Both the position numbers and the translations under genes were made by a program. Below are positions 10,836-23,167 of a DNA stretch of 64,000 nucleotides, one piece after another (position 1 is the first letter of the stretch; each line of letters begins with the position of its first letter). The stretch spans positions 1,860,001 to 1,924,000 of the forward strand of contig JADNRZ010000004.1 in assembly GCA_015501605.1 (NCBI GenBank), in the 5' to 3' direction. The notes under the pieces are model-generated. The model was not told where the DNA came from. It searched no databases and saw nothing but the letters and a program-made list of their open reading frames with translations. The DNA is from Panaeolus papilionaceus (Eukaryota > Basidiomycota > Agaricomycetes > Agaricales).

Positions 10836-13800
10836 ATTCAGAGATATCCCTTTTGCCATCGTCATTCTTTCCTTTGTTTTGTCTGTAATTCCCCATTTTA
10901 CGCCCTTCATTGATCATAGAAACGACGCCCTGCCGCTCTCACATGTTATCTTACATCCCCACGCGTCCCACCTCGTCTCGGTTTCCTTATTTCTGACTTG
11001 TGACATATCGTATTTTATTTGTTCAAGAAAATGACCTGGTTTGGTTATTTTTGTATTATTTTGCTTTGGTATGGTTTTTTTATCCCCCTCGTCTCCCCAC
11101 CCGCCCGTTGTCGTCGTCGACTTGTTGATTTGGCTCATTCTATTCCTCATCACACCTATTCCCCATCTGTTTTTGCTTTCTTCATGCACCCTCTCCTCTA
11201 TTCACTGCTCGCGCTCATCTCGCACCCTATATGCTTTCCCCCTCTTCATCACTCATCACACGACGGACACGCCTCTCTGACCGACAAATTGAACACTATT
11301 ACTATCATTTCGGACACGTCATTCTTTTGAACAATACCGCTCGCTCTTTTTGTAGTTGATATTTGGCTCTTTTGCGTTCTCCTGCCAGGGTTTATTGTTT
11401 GTTACAATTAATGCTTGCTTGGACTACTTGCAACTTTTTTTGAACACTGTCGTTACGTGTTGTCTTTTTTTTTTTGTGTCGCGGGTCCTCTTTGGTTTCC
11501 CCTCTTCCTGACTTCTGAACCCTCAATCCTCAATCCTGATGACGCCGATTTTTATCGACAATCGACCACCCACTTCACCCTTATCCATCCTCGTCCTTTT
11601 CTTTTCTTCCAAGACTCGCATTTCTATCCCACTGTTTACTTTTATACACGTACCATACTATAGAGTTGATCGTTATTATTATGCTGTCGCTTCTGCGACT
11701 TCTACTCTCTGCATTCATATTCATTCTATCAAACAATATAACATAACATGCACGTCTAAAATTCTGAATCCCCGTGGACTGTCGTTTTTTGTTACGTTTT
11801 TACTTAGTAGTATATTATTTTATGTTGTCAGCTTTTTTTTGTTGAATAGGTAACTGGTATAGGGTTATAATATAAAACGGGGGTTTGGAGTTTGAACTTC
11901 TGACGGGGATGAGGGTGTCGAGGTCTAGGTCTAGGTTGAATCAGGGGTTGGTTGTCGAGCGGGACTTGGGAGGTGTTCCCTTTATTTTGACGGCGTCTGA
12001 GCGTCGATGGAAGATATCATATTCATTGTATCGTATCAGAAGAAAAATACAAGGGACTATGGAAATTCTGGAATCAGTCAACGTTGAATACTGGACAACA
12101 CAACTTGACCGCTGGTGACTGTGTATAGCTAGGTATTCGCATGGGTGAGAAAGATGGACGATAATTTTGAATTTGCAGGAAATCGAGGCTTGAGGTGTCA
12201 TAAAAAAGTTCAAGTTGATGTGTGTGTGGTCATTGGTGTCGGAGGGTGTGGCGAGTTGACCGATATGTATTCGATTTGTGGAGCCCGTGCATGGGTTTAG
12301 TTACGCAAGTTATGTAACCTTGCACGCTAGCGCTAAGGCTTTTAGATGGCGATTCTCGAAGCGCACACATACGCGTGCCGTAGCGTCCGAAGTTGTGATC
12401 GGTGACGCGAACGGCGCGTAAAATGGAAATGCCAGTGGACTGGAGGTTGCATACAATACCCGTCTGGTCGTGTGCAGTGGTCCGCGTCGGTTCTTTACTT
12501 AGATTTTGACTAGGAATTTCTGATTGAAATTCGGAAGAATTGATGTCCTGTGGCTGTCGATTTCTAGGCTTGCCTGCGTGCGCAGTCTAGATAATAGTTT
12601 ACATCTGAAGACCGCGTTAAAGTTGCTGAATTGATATCATAGGCGCGGGGATTCCGACATCCGACGCTGAGTCGGATGTGTGCATAAGAGTCTCAGGTAT
12701 GTGAATAGTATTCTAAGCTTACAATCTTAGAGGCAAGTTAGTTACTTAGCTTTCTAGTTAGCAGAAAGCTTGCATTTAGCGAATGCTTGTCCGTTCTTGG
12801 CCTCTACACGTTTCGGCCCCTCTTGAACCGTTATGCCGATCATACGCAGAGATTGTAACAGTTTGAGATCATGGTGAAGCTAAGTAGTACCAAGTCTGTC
12901 AGAAGTGGTAGTCATCGCAGACTCGGTCCTACCTACATGGTCTCGAACAGCAAATGCTATTGAGTGGGTGCGCTGCGGCTCGGAATTCTGGATAGATATT
13001 CGAGTATACGATGAGAGAGTTGGGCTTCATTGCAGACTTTGCAGTTTCTAGGGTGTTATGAGTGTGGGCTATCGTCAACGTTATCTCTCGTAAGGTCGAG
13101 ATATCCCGGACTAAGCGGCGTGCTCGGAATGCACAATGGTGACGATACGATTGACGTTGCGGCGTTCGTTGGTACAAGAGGGTTAGATTGTGTTGGTTGC
13201 CGAACGATCATGCAGTAGGGTGATAATACTATGGACAGCGGTTAATTGGGGTAACAGTCATAATGAGTCATGATAACGATAATGACATGCGTACTGGAAG
13301 TTCGAAGCTTCGATGGGGGTGCCCGTTGGTCAATTGATGGGACGAGCTAATAATGAGGCTGATCAGACTCGCCTCCAGGCTGTGCCAGCTCTTCCACCGA
13401 TTTTGACGACCCACGCTTGAAGGGTGGTATTATCACTTCAATTCCAGCTGCTTCAATCCAAGATTTCATAGATTAGAAATGCAAGTCAAAGATATCATCA
13501 AGTGCCGCAATATATCATACCTTTCATAATCTCGAAACGCCGCCATCTCGGCATTCGAACAGACCCGTGGCTCGAAGGACCATATGCACCGAGTGGTCAT
13601 CTTTCACATTGGCTTTTGGAATATCAGGGCGGCTTATGACCAAGGTCAACACGAAGCAATGGGATTGGCTGTGTTTCATGATTGTCAGACGGATGATCAC
13701 TGGCTTAAAGTCTGACCTCTGATGATCATGAAGATGCGGTACGTCGAAGTCCTTTCACGGGAGAACCAGCGGTTTTCGAATGTCGTATGTACTCGGATCT

Positions 13801-15219
13801 ATGGTGAAACATCGTGCCTTGCAGAATATTGAAGTTAACTGCCGTCGGCGGATTGTAAGAGCCATTGGTGATTAAAGCGAAGTTGATAGTATGTGCGAGC
13901 AGTCAAGCTATGCCACCGTTGTCATTGCAATCAATTTGAACGATACCTCCCTCACCAGGAGTCTCGAAAGAAATTTTGCGGATGTAGGGACATATGATTA
14001 TCATCCAGGGGAAAATCCATAATAATAAGTACAAGGAACAAAAGTCCTTAACAGAACATGTCATTACAGAGGTCCCATATGTACCATCCATTTACTCCTT
14101 GGGCCAGATTTTTCGGCTGGTGGACTGCTTCTTCTCTCATGCATCAAGCAATGCTTCGGAGGGCCTTTGAACGGGATTGTCTCGCCAGTGTCAATCAAAT
14201 ATCAAGCTGTGACAGTCAAGGTTTGAAGGCGATGGGGATTCGAGTTTTGATTCCGAGTCAAGTATCGTGAAACCCGGCCGGAGTGTCGGAGTGACCGGCA
14301 GAGGGGGAGCGGGGTACCACTGGGATTCAAATATTGATCGATGCCTTTGACAATGAGAGGCGTATACTTACACGGGATCTCATCCATTCTTAAAAAAAGT
14401 ATGGGAGCGTCAATCTGGGGGGAAAATACTAAATGGATTACTCGAACCGTTGAGAGGTAGATTGCTAGATCATTTAGGAGCTATGTTTTTCAATGTCGAG
14501 GAAAAGGACACCGCATGCGTATAGCACCGGCTGGCGTTTTGGATGCAAATAGCCTTGGTCAAGGCCCCCGATAGCCCAGACCTCTTCAATGCCGTAGAGA
14601 GCAGAGTGGAGCATAATCGCCATTGGAAAAGCAACGTTTCTGCTCGAACTTCCGAGTCCCGAGGGTATGTGCCTCGAATACTCCGCTTTCACGAACTTAT
14701 GACATTCGAGTACTACCTGCTTCGAGGAGCCACATTGGAAACCCAGGCAGCACATCGGTTTGTGCAACATTACCTCGCGTTCACCCGTGGGCTGAATAAT
14801 TATTATTGCGGATTTTGCCCTGACTTGATGAAGGAGCATATGCACAATTGCTACCCGTGACATGGACGAAAATACAAAGGGGACAGCGAAGTCTTCCGAT
14901 TCGCGGCACTCACGATATGTTGAAGGTCCATGATATGTCGCAGCTTCCGTGCTATTATCAGTTTGATCCGGAAGGGAAATCAAGGCACCTTCGTCAAAGA
15001 AGCGCCTCGGTGTGAAGATATTCGCATTTTGGATCGGTAAGCGACGATGGATGGGTGTGCACATTGTTTTCGTTAAATTTACCCGGGACACAAGGCAGAC
15101 AAACCGCGTGCACAGATACAAGAAAGATGGAATATTTAGAAGAAAGTAAAAATGAAAGCACAGAACACGATCAGAGAACAAGGAATAGTTATTTGAGCAC
15201 GGAATCAGGTGTCGGTGGC
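10836..15219. other. 4.4 kb region without a recognised gene
   Basis: The first kilobase (about 10,840-11,870) is strongly T/C-rich on the + strand and probably includes the 3' UTR of the GT2 gene. From 12 to 14.4 kb I find only short ORFs. Between 14474 and 15060 both strands are unusually open: a minus frame runs through most of it and a plus ORF covers 14543-14860. Neither resembles a protein I know, so no gene is called. Confidence 0.4.
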
Positions 15220-17230
15220 TCACAGCTTGGAACTGTCGTGCTGGCGGACCTTTATCACCACCTTTCCGAATTGATCTCCTCGTTTGATGAGTTGGAAACC
15301 TTGTTCTGCTGATTCGAGACCATCTATAATGTGCGAAACAATAGGTACGATCCGGTGCTGCTTGATGAATGCAGTGGCATCCTTGAGGTCCTGGTGGGAG
15401 CCCATCGTTGAACCTGCACAAAACGAATGTCGCAGCCGAAGAATATTTTAGGCGACGACGTGCATTAAAGAAGACACAGAGAAGGGTGTGAGCGGTTATG
15501 GATTTGGTCAGCCAATAGTGAGAGAAAGTATACTCCAGTCCATATGACGGGGCCGTCGGTAGTTGACGGGTATCAGCGAATTTTCAATCATGGTTATTGA
15601 CATCCGTTGAATTGAAAGCATCGCGGGGCCCGGAATGGCATGTCATGTTGAGCGAAGTCCGTGGGTTCGATAGTTGGGGATGTTCATGAATCAGTTGGAC
15701 ATGGGAGAGGTATTGAATATGAGGAGGACAGGTGATATGAAAAGAGTGATCAGCGCTCGCCAAAATAGTGGGGAAGTGAAGGAAATAATAGCACGAAGAG
15801 AGGAATACCACGGAAGGACGGGGTTAGAAATTATATGGATATGCTTACCGAGAAGTTGTTGATTGGCAAGAACTTGCTTCATCGTGAATGTTATCTCAGG
15901 GCTTGCGGTCCTGTCAAATCGAAGAAATGTTCAGCCTTACGAACTACTCGGATGCCATGTCCAAGGACCATAAGAGGATGTGAATTTGTGCAACAAAAAT
16001 ATATCGCGCAGTAGTATGACCATACCGTTAGGGGTCAGAAAAAAATGTAGAAGGAAGTACTTACATCCCATAACAGACGACACGTCCACCTTGTTTGAGG
16101 AACTTGCCCACTTTGTTCATTATATCACCTCCAGCAGAATCAACTACAGCGTCGAGCATATTATTCTTCTTATCCTTCGCTAACAGTTCGCGAATATGAG
16201 AAGGCCATTTCGCTAACCATTGGGTGATGAGCTGCTTAATAATATCCTTGGTAATAGGCTGACTGACCATCTTTATAGTTTGCGCCTCCTTTAGCCCCCA
16301 GTTCAATGGCTTTTTGTAGCTTCTCTGGGCTTCCGGTGGTGACGTAGACGTTTGCACCTTTGGCTAGACAGAGCTGCAGTGCGATCAAGGCCACACCCCC
16401 TCCAATACCGGTGATGAGAACGTTCTGACCGGCCTCAACCTGTGCATTAACAGAGACAGCTCTATTTTGATAGACCGGATCATAGACGCGCTTCTTATCA
16501 GCTTAGACCAAGCATCAAAGTCAACAGACGCACCTCCAAGCTGTGACGCCACCGATGGGCCATGCGGCCGCGTGAATATCGTCAAGATGGTCAGGGGTTT
16601 GAATAACTTGGTCTCGTTCCACGAGAATGTATTCTGCAAACGTTCCGAGGGCTGGATAGGACGTTCCACCCAAGATTCCGAACCTAGAAGCTGAGCTTCA
16701 GCTCATGATGTACCAGGAAATGAGACGTTTATTGTGCTGCGTACTAAGACGCGACGTCTTTTGATTGCCAACTTGCCTAGATTCGGGTCTGAGAGGATCG
16801 TTCTCCCATCCTCTCGTTGGGGTCAGAAATACACGTCTTCCGAGAAGTACATCACCCGGAGTTCCGGATGCGACTACAAGGCCTAGTTGCAGATATGCGT
16901 AGTGTTAAGAATGGGAAGTTCATAGACAAAACGCAGACCGTACCCGCTCCATCTCCGCCGTAAACAGCACCCATGGAAATATTGGGGTACATGCCCTTGC
17001 GAATCCAAACCTGCGAGTAGATCTTAAGAAATACCACAAGGTAGGTTTATAACAATATCTACGTCTTTGTGATTGAATCCAGCAGCACCAATTTTGACCA
17101 CGACCTGCCCAGCTTGAGGTGCTGGTAGTGGTTTTTCAACTAACGCCGCGTCATGATAGAGAGGTTTACGTGGCTCCAAAGCAGCTTGAACGACTAGTGC
17201 TCGAGTGCGAGTAGGTAATTTAGGAGACAT
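15220..17230 (-). CDS. MDR-superfamily oxidoreductase (quinone-oxidoreductase/alcohol-dehydrogenase-like)
   Basis: Eight exons, in coding order: 17063..17230, 16944..17010, 16777..16882, 16534..16683, 16268..16461, 16065..16212, 15849..15910, 15220..15413. They give 1,089 nt and 362 residues. The N-terminal GroES-like fold includes AAGFNHKD followed by VWIRKGMYPN. The Rossmann nucleotide-binding motif reads LITGIGGGVALIALQL. The C-terminus ends in GKVVIKV. The zinc-ligand pattern of true alcohol dehydrogenases (Cys-Gly-x-Asp after the N-terminal strand) is absent, so a zinc-independent NAD(P)H-dependent reductase is more likely. The substrate cannot be told. Intron 3 begins with GC rather than GT (GCAAGT at the 3' side of exon 16777..16882). 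The last intron is 435 nt while the others are about 50-70 nt. An upstream in-frame ATG at 17248 exists, but MSPK at 17230 fits the family better. Confidence 0.88.
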
Positions 17231-18024
17231 TATGACGGTTGAGAACAAAGAGGGTTAGGTTGTCCTTGGGTTAGCCTTGAATTCCACGAAACTCGACATC
17301 GTGATGGTTTGCCGGTAACCAATATCAAGTAATTGCCGGATGGATGGCAATGTGGAGCCTTGCATCTTATCTTATCTACAACGACGGCACACTTTGCTGT
17401 ATGGCATTAGGTCTCCCAAGTCCTACTTAGTTTATTCAAATCACTACATAAATGGTTTACAGCGATGTATCAATCGTTAGCTATAAGCGTAGACCGATTA
17501 CTTTATCGCATACGTTTTACAACAGGACAGGCTGTCGAACGAGAAAGTCTCCTCTTTCGTAGTTTCCGCAGATTGATCTCTGTTGAAGTGCATGGCTTCG
17601 TGGGCGGAGAGCTTCGGATTAAATGATATGATAAATCAACCTGGTTGGTATAATGTCGAAGAACGTGTTTGCTTATTTCATAAAGGTGTCGCACAACCGA
17701 GGAAACTCTGAGTCCGCTATCGATTGCTCGTCCTGCCGAAAATGCAGGTTTGCTATCATGAGACCCACGACAGGTATTGCAGAGTGTATTATGAACCCGC
17801 AAGGTTGTTGTGCCTGGTGAATTCTGAATAGAAAGAAAATCAGACAAAAGATGCCACTTGTTAGACAGAACGTAGTTTTAAGTTGTGCTTCGAATTAAGA
17901 GGTACAATTATGTTCGCCCAGCATGACCATTAAGAAGAAGGGAAGTGGAACTTGAAAGGGCAAGGTAAAGTATTACGGAGCCGTACACCTAAGAATTTTC
18001 AGGCTCTAGTGATTGTAGTAGAGA
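17231..18024. other. Intergenic region between the MDR gene and MYND gene A
   Basis: The MDR promoter must lie at the left end of this 0.8 kb and the 3' UTR of the MYND gene at the right end. A minus ORF at 17503-17847 has no recognisable features. Confidence 0.4.
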
Positions 18025-19825
18025 TTAAACTAGTTGCCTTGCAAGAAGCGCTTTAGTTCTAGCGATCGCATCGTTCGGGGATATGGCGAAGTGTGCAGCT
18101 TAAAGTTTCAAAGTCATAGTTCGGTCAGAAAAGGGTAGGATTGAAAAGGTTTAGAATGAGCTCACCTCCAGGGCCATTATATACTCCACGAGGATCGTTG
18201 AGTTTCTTCATTGTCGCATCATAATCATCGTATCCGGGATGAAATTCAGCTTTCGCTGGATCTAATGCCTCGGTGTGGTAGATTTGTCTCCCCCATGCCT
18301 TCAGCGTTCTCACTTCGTTGAGTGTCAACTTGCCAGCCCTGATCATGTCGCGAATTTCTTCAATAGTTTCCAGTACTGGCCCACCTCCTGGGTCACGCTC
18401 TCCGCGTAAAAGTCTGTTAGACCGTCTGGAATCGAGACCTTCTAGACGATGAAGGCGATCCACGATCCTCGAAATGAGAGGACACACCTTCCTATGCGGA
18501 TGGTTAGCATCGTTCCAGTCGCTGTGCTGGCATTCCCTTCCACAGTAGTAAACTCCTACACAGCGGTCGCAGAGTTTCATCTCCCTACCGGCAGTTTCGA
18601 GAGACTCCTGACAGCCGTTGCTTGACCTAGCGGCGCAACCGTATTCATAGCCGCCGAACCAGATAAAGCTGAGACCCATTTCAGCTTCAAACTCGTCTAA
18701 ACTCCCAAAGAATTTGTTGCTATCCTCTTCAACTATTAGCACAGCATGTAGCATCCGCTGTTGAAAAGGATTGGTGGCGAGATGCATGTTGAGCTTTCGA
18801 TAAAGTGAGGAACCGGTGGTTTTGGCAAGCCTTTCAAGCTCATGATACAGATTGGAATTATCAGTATCCTTGACGCTTGCAGCCACAGGGCGTAGGCAAG
18901 TAATTAACGAGCAAAGCTGGAGTGCCTTTGTCTCGCAGCCGTCCACGAGGAAGAGTCTTACGTCGCCTGACAGATAGCGAGACTGAAAGTATTCAAGGAA
19001 CTCGGAGAGAGCGAAGCTTTGTTGCATGAAGGTTTCGACAGCCACCAAACGCATGACATGTGGGATAGTCTTTTCGTCAAATATCTTGATGAAAACGTCG
19101 AGCATGGCTTTAGTTGAATTTATGACAATAGTGGGGAAATTGAATTTGATCAGGGATGGATAGAAAGGAGATCTGACATGCAACACGATGGCGAGGAGGA
19201 ATTGGAGGAGGGGTGCTTGGGGAGAGATGCGAAACCATTGCAGAATGCTGTAGACAGCATCGTCCGTTCCAAATGGTATGAGGCTTGAGAGCTTTCTGGG
19301 CCACAGGGGATATTTCCCTTGTGCAACAGCTTTGAAAGGAGCCAACAAAAGTGCTCCACAGAGCAGAACAATGGCCTCTTGTAGAAACGCAGACCAGCTC
19401 GCAGTCTGCCTGGGGTTCGTCTTCTCCGAGGCTAGATTGGCGATACGAAACAAATGCGATCTGGTAAGGTCGCCCTTCTTTTCCATCCACGTTCTGTGGC
19501 AGAAAGATGAGATGGGTTGGCAGTGAGTCGATGGGGAGCAATCTGCACATGTGGAAAACTCTTTCATCCAAGTGACCATGTCCCAGTCGTTGTCGTGTCT
19601 TCTCCTCACCACGAATTTATACAGTATCTTATGAAAGACGTTTCGTATGTGGAAGTCTTCGTCATCCCTGTAGTGCATGGTGTAAGGGTCCATTGGCAAT
19701 GAGGCGAGTGCGATGGCAAGAGACCCGCTGCAACATGAGGGCCTGTAGGGGTTATACAAGGCTTTAATGACGAAGGTCATGATTTCAAGGTCGCCGAATA
19801 GTGGGGCGGAGATGGTACGAGACAT
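18025..19825 (-). CDS. MYND zinc-finger protein, tandem copy A
   Basis: Two exons, 18166..19825 and 18025..18098, give 577 residues. The large N-terminal part (1-390) is mostly helical and not recognised. A MYND finger lies at about 397-448, with the spaced motifs CDRC, YYCGREC and HPHRKVC. MYND fingers bind short proline-rich peptides and occur in transcriptional co-regulators (family knowledge); the role here is unknown. Stopping at the first in-frame stop would end the protein in ELILNLFNPTLF, but a GTGAGC donor follows PGG. Splicing to the 74-nt exon gives AAHFAISPNDAIARTKALL, which aligns with the end of copy B. The start MSRT aligns with MSGV of copy B. Confidence 0.85.
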
Positions 19826-20720
19826 GATTAGGTTGTGTTGACTGTGAAAGTCAGGGACAAAGAACTATCGAGGACGACGCGTTTTAACTGTGAAGACATG
19901 AAAGCATAATTTGAGGTTGATTTATTTAGTCCTGCCAAGCAGCACAAAATAAAATTCCGACGGCTTGCTGAAAGCAGAATAGGGGCAATTGTGTAAAGAC
20001 ATGAATGATTCAGCTCAGCCGAAAGATTCGAACCACTTGCGTGCTGCTTGAAAGGGTCTCCTTCGTTGGCAAAGTAAAACACAGAGACTTTGACATCATT
20101 TGTCACCTTCGAGCTGGGGTAATTATTACTTGTATCTGGCCGTTCTTAATTTTTACGCAGGATAATTCCTTCGAAAAAGGTATTTTACTGGGAGATAGTG
20201 CCACGATGGTAAAGAGCACAACAGAAGGGTTCTGATATTCAGTATTAATACAAATTAGAGAGTGGAATGAGTGATAATGAGTCGATCTATGGGGTGATCA
20301 TATAGAAGGATAGGAAATAATGAACAAGTGAGATGCGTCGTGGTTGGACGATATACAAATAGTATAGTCATCGCTCCAATTTTTGAGTGAAGGATAGTTT
20401 CACTCATGTTACTCAAACTTGATAACTTATCTGACTCGAAGACCGCGAATGTTACAATTCAGTGATAATTTATTTCAAAAGCTGGCGTTGAACAATAAAT
20501 AATAGTACTATCATAACTACTAACTTGAGTGCGATACACGTGTTTCGGGTTAAGAGGATATAATCGTATAGGTTCAAGCTGTCGTGATACAGTTCGAAAC
20601 GGGGCGATAATAGTTGCGGGTGGAGGTACAACTACCGTGGCTCGCACTCAAGCTTGCAGTTCAAGGACACAGGTCAAGTAACTTTTTGAGAAAGTATATA
20701 AGGACGGGTACCGGGGGAGC
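19826..20720. other. Intergenic region containing the upstream part of MYND duplication unit A
   Basis: A stretch near 20168-20225 (starting ccttcgaaaaaggtatttta) matches one near 22818-22860 upstream of copy B, so the tandem duplication includes upstream sequence. No gene is seen. A TATATAAG on the + strand near 20694 has no convincing ORF downstream. Confidence 0.5.
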
Positions 20721-22504
20721 TTAAAAAGGCTGGCTTTTCAAGATTGCCTTCTCTTTCGCGATTTCGGTTGATGGAGAAGTGGAGAAGTAGGCGACTTATT
20801 GTTGAAACAGAAAACGATTCAAAACCATGAGCGGGGGGCATTTACGAGCTTATATAGAGGATTCTTACCTCCTGGAGCTTCGTAGATGCCGTCAGAGTTG
20901 AGGTACTTCAAAACCTTATCGTAGTCCTCGTATCCGGGGTGATACTCAACCTTATTTGAGTTCAAGGCCTCAGCATGATAGATCCTTCTCCCCCATCCCT
21001 TCAGCAACTGCATCTCATCAACAGCTAAGTTTGCGGCGATGATCATATCTCGAATGGCTTTGATATTTTCTAGGATTGGTACATCTTCCACCCTATAGGT
21101 AGAGCGTAGAAGGCTATTAGACCTTCCTTGCATTGTGGATGTTGAACCTTGCGCACGTGGACGGGCATCCATAATCCGGACGATGAGGGGACAAATCTTG
21201 CTATGCGGGTAGTCGACGTCGTTCCAATCATCTTGCTGGCACTTCCTTCCACAGTAGTAAACGCCCAAACAGCGGTTGCAGAGTTTCATGTTACTCCCAG
21301 CGATTTCGAAAGACTTCTGGCAGCCTTCAGATTTAGAAAAACAACCATAATCAAAGCCACTATTCCAGATAAAGCCGAGGCCAACTTCGGCTTCGAAGTC
21401 ATCAAGTGGCCCGAAGAATTGGCTTCGATCCGCTTCGATTATGGGGGAGGCGACGGCGTACTGCATCTGAGGACCCAAGGTACCGATATTGAACTCGCGA
21501 TAAACCAAGCATCCAGCGATTGCTCCTTGCCATTCTACAGCAACGTACTCGTTGCTGTGTTTAGCAACGAAATGACGAACGCAGAGAAGTAACGAACAAA
21601 GTTGAAGGGCCTTGGTCTCGCAGCCATTCATGACAAGGAGCTTTACATCTCCTGACATGTATGTGCTCCGATAAAATAAAAGGAAATCGATGAACGTTAG
21701 ACTCTGTTTCACGAATAAGTAAATGACTATCGCCTGTTCCGATTGTGACCTGGTCTCTTGATCAAACGCCTTGATAAGAAAATCCAGAGTGGCTTTTGTT
21801 GCATCCATGAGAATTGCGACGAAGTTGAAATTAACCAAGGAGGGATAGATGTGACTCCTAAGCAGCGTAATGATCTGGACAAGAAATTGGGAAACCGTTG
21901 TCTGTGGATAGATGCAAAACCACTGAATGAGAGTGCTGATGGCGTTATCCGGCCCATCTGGCATGAGGTTGGAGACTTTCTTAGGCCATCTTTTTCTTAT
22001 TCCTTTTGCCATCGTGCGGAAGGAATCGGATCCCCGCGTGATCGCTCTGGAAAGGATAGAGGTTGCGTGCTCAAGGAATGTGCTCCAGCTAGCAGCGTAC
22101 GTGTTCACCTTGTTCCGTGGTGAAATGTTGGGGGCGAAGAAAAGGTAATGATCGGTATATTGTCTGTGGTCCTGGGCCCATATCCGATGGCACAGTATCG
22201 AAACCGGTGAGCAGTCTATTTCCCTCAGAGGAATGCAGTCATTACACCGAGAAAACTGCTTCATCCAATTATCGTCGAGATGTCGGTTCGTGACTATAAA
22301 ACGATACAATGTCTTGTGAAAACGGTTTTTTATGCTGAGAACTTTGTCGTCCTCGTAAACGAATGGCGGATAAAGGTCTTTTGGTACCTTGGACAAAGCT
22401 ATTGTGAGCGCCCCACCACAACAGGTGGGTTTATGCGGATGACGCAAAGCTTTTGTGATGAAGGTCATGAAGTCTAGTGCTGATATATGTTTCACGCCAG
22501 ACAT
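20721..22504 (-). CDS. MYND zinc-finger protein, tandem copy B
   Basis: Exons 20869..22504 and 20721..20794 give 569 residues. It is paralogous to the neighbour at 18.0-19.8 kb along its whole length: N-terminal motif LDFMTFITKALRHPHKP against LEIMTFVIKALYNPYRP, the central GDVKLLVMNGCETKALQLCSLL block, the MYND finger (CNRC, YYCGRKC, final KIC), and a 74-nt last exon encoding VAYFSTSPSTEIAKEKAIL. The last exon has the same length in both copies. Upstream in-frame ATG 22570 would add 22 residues; 22504 matches the start of copy A. Function unknown. Divergence at protein level is substantial, so this is not a very recent duplication. Confidence 0.85.
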
Positions 22505-23167
22505 GGTTGGATTGGGAGGGATGATGATAGAACCTTCCGAGTTGATGACAATGTGAATCGACGAGATCAATCCCTTGTGGGTTCAATTTCAACTTCAACA
22601 TCCCAACCCCACATGACACGATGACACACCGATGGCCCTGACCTTCGAATTTAATTATGGCAACTCATTTGAAGTGAAGACAGGATGTTACTAGGAGTGC
22701 AAAAGCAGTCTAATCGAGGTTCTGGAGGTCGTACTAATTGATCCTGCCAATTATATAACATGCTCAAAGGTTTCTTGGAGCCACTGGTATTCTATGGAAG
22801 CCTCTCACCGCATGTTTCCTTCGAAAAGGGTATTTCATTGTGAAACGGTCGTGTTACAGTGGCATACGAGATATCGTCAGGATTGAATAGTGTCTGCAAT
22901 TAGGCGATGGGATGGTAAAGAAGATCTAGTTAGTAGTAATACAAGTTATGAGTGGGAAGGAGTGGACATATGAGATGATGATGTAGAAAGGTGAATGAGC
23001 AAAGAAAAGAAGCAATAAACAACTGAGACAAGATGTGGTTTTTGTGTTAATGAGCGTGCAGTGAGTATGAAAAGGGAAAAGAGCGAGAGGTAAAGGAGAA
23101 TATTCTATCCGTCCGGAAAAACCAAAGACCAAAATAAATAAACCGAAACTCGAGCAATGAAATGAAA
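22505..23167. other. Intergenic region upstream of MYND copy B
   Basis: It contains the second copy of the upstream block shared with copy A (near 22818-22860) and the presumed 3' UTR of the gene starting at 24721. No ORF of interest. Confidence 0.4.

Noticed and set aside
20025..20050. tRNA T-loop-like sequence (GGTTCGAATC on the minus strand)
   Set aside because: The flanking bases cannot form the T stem, and no acceptor or anticodon arms are seen.
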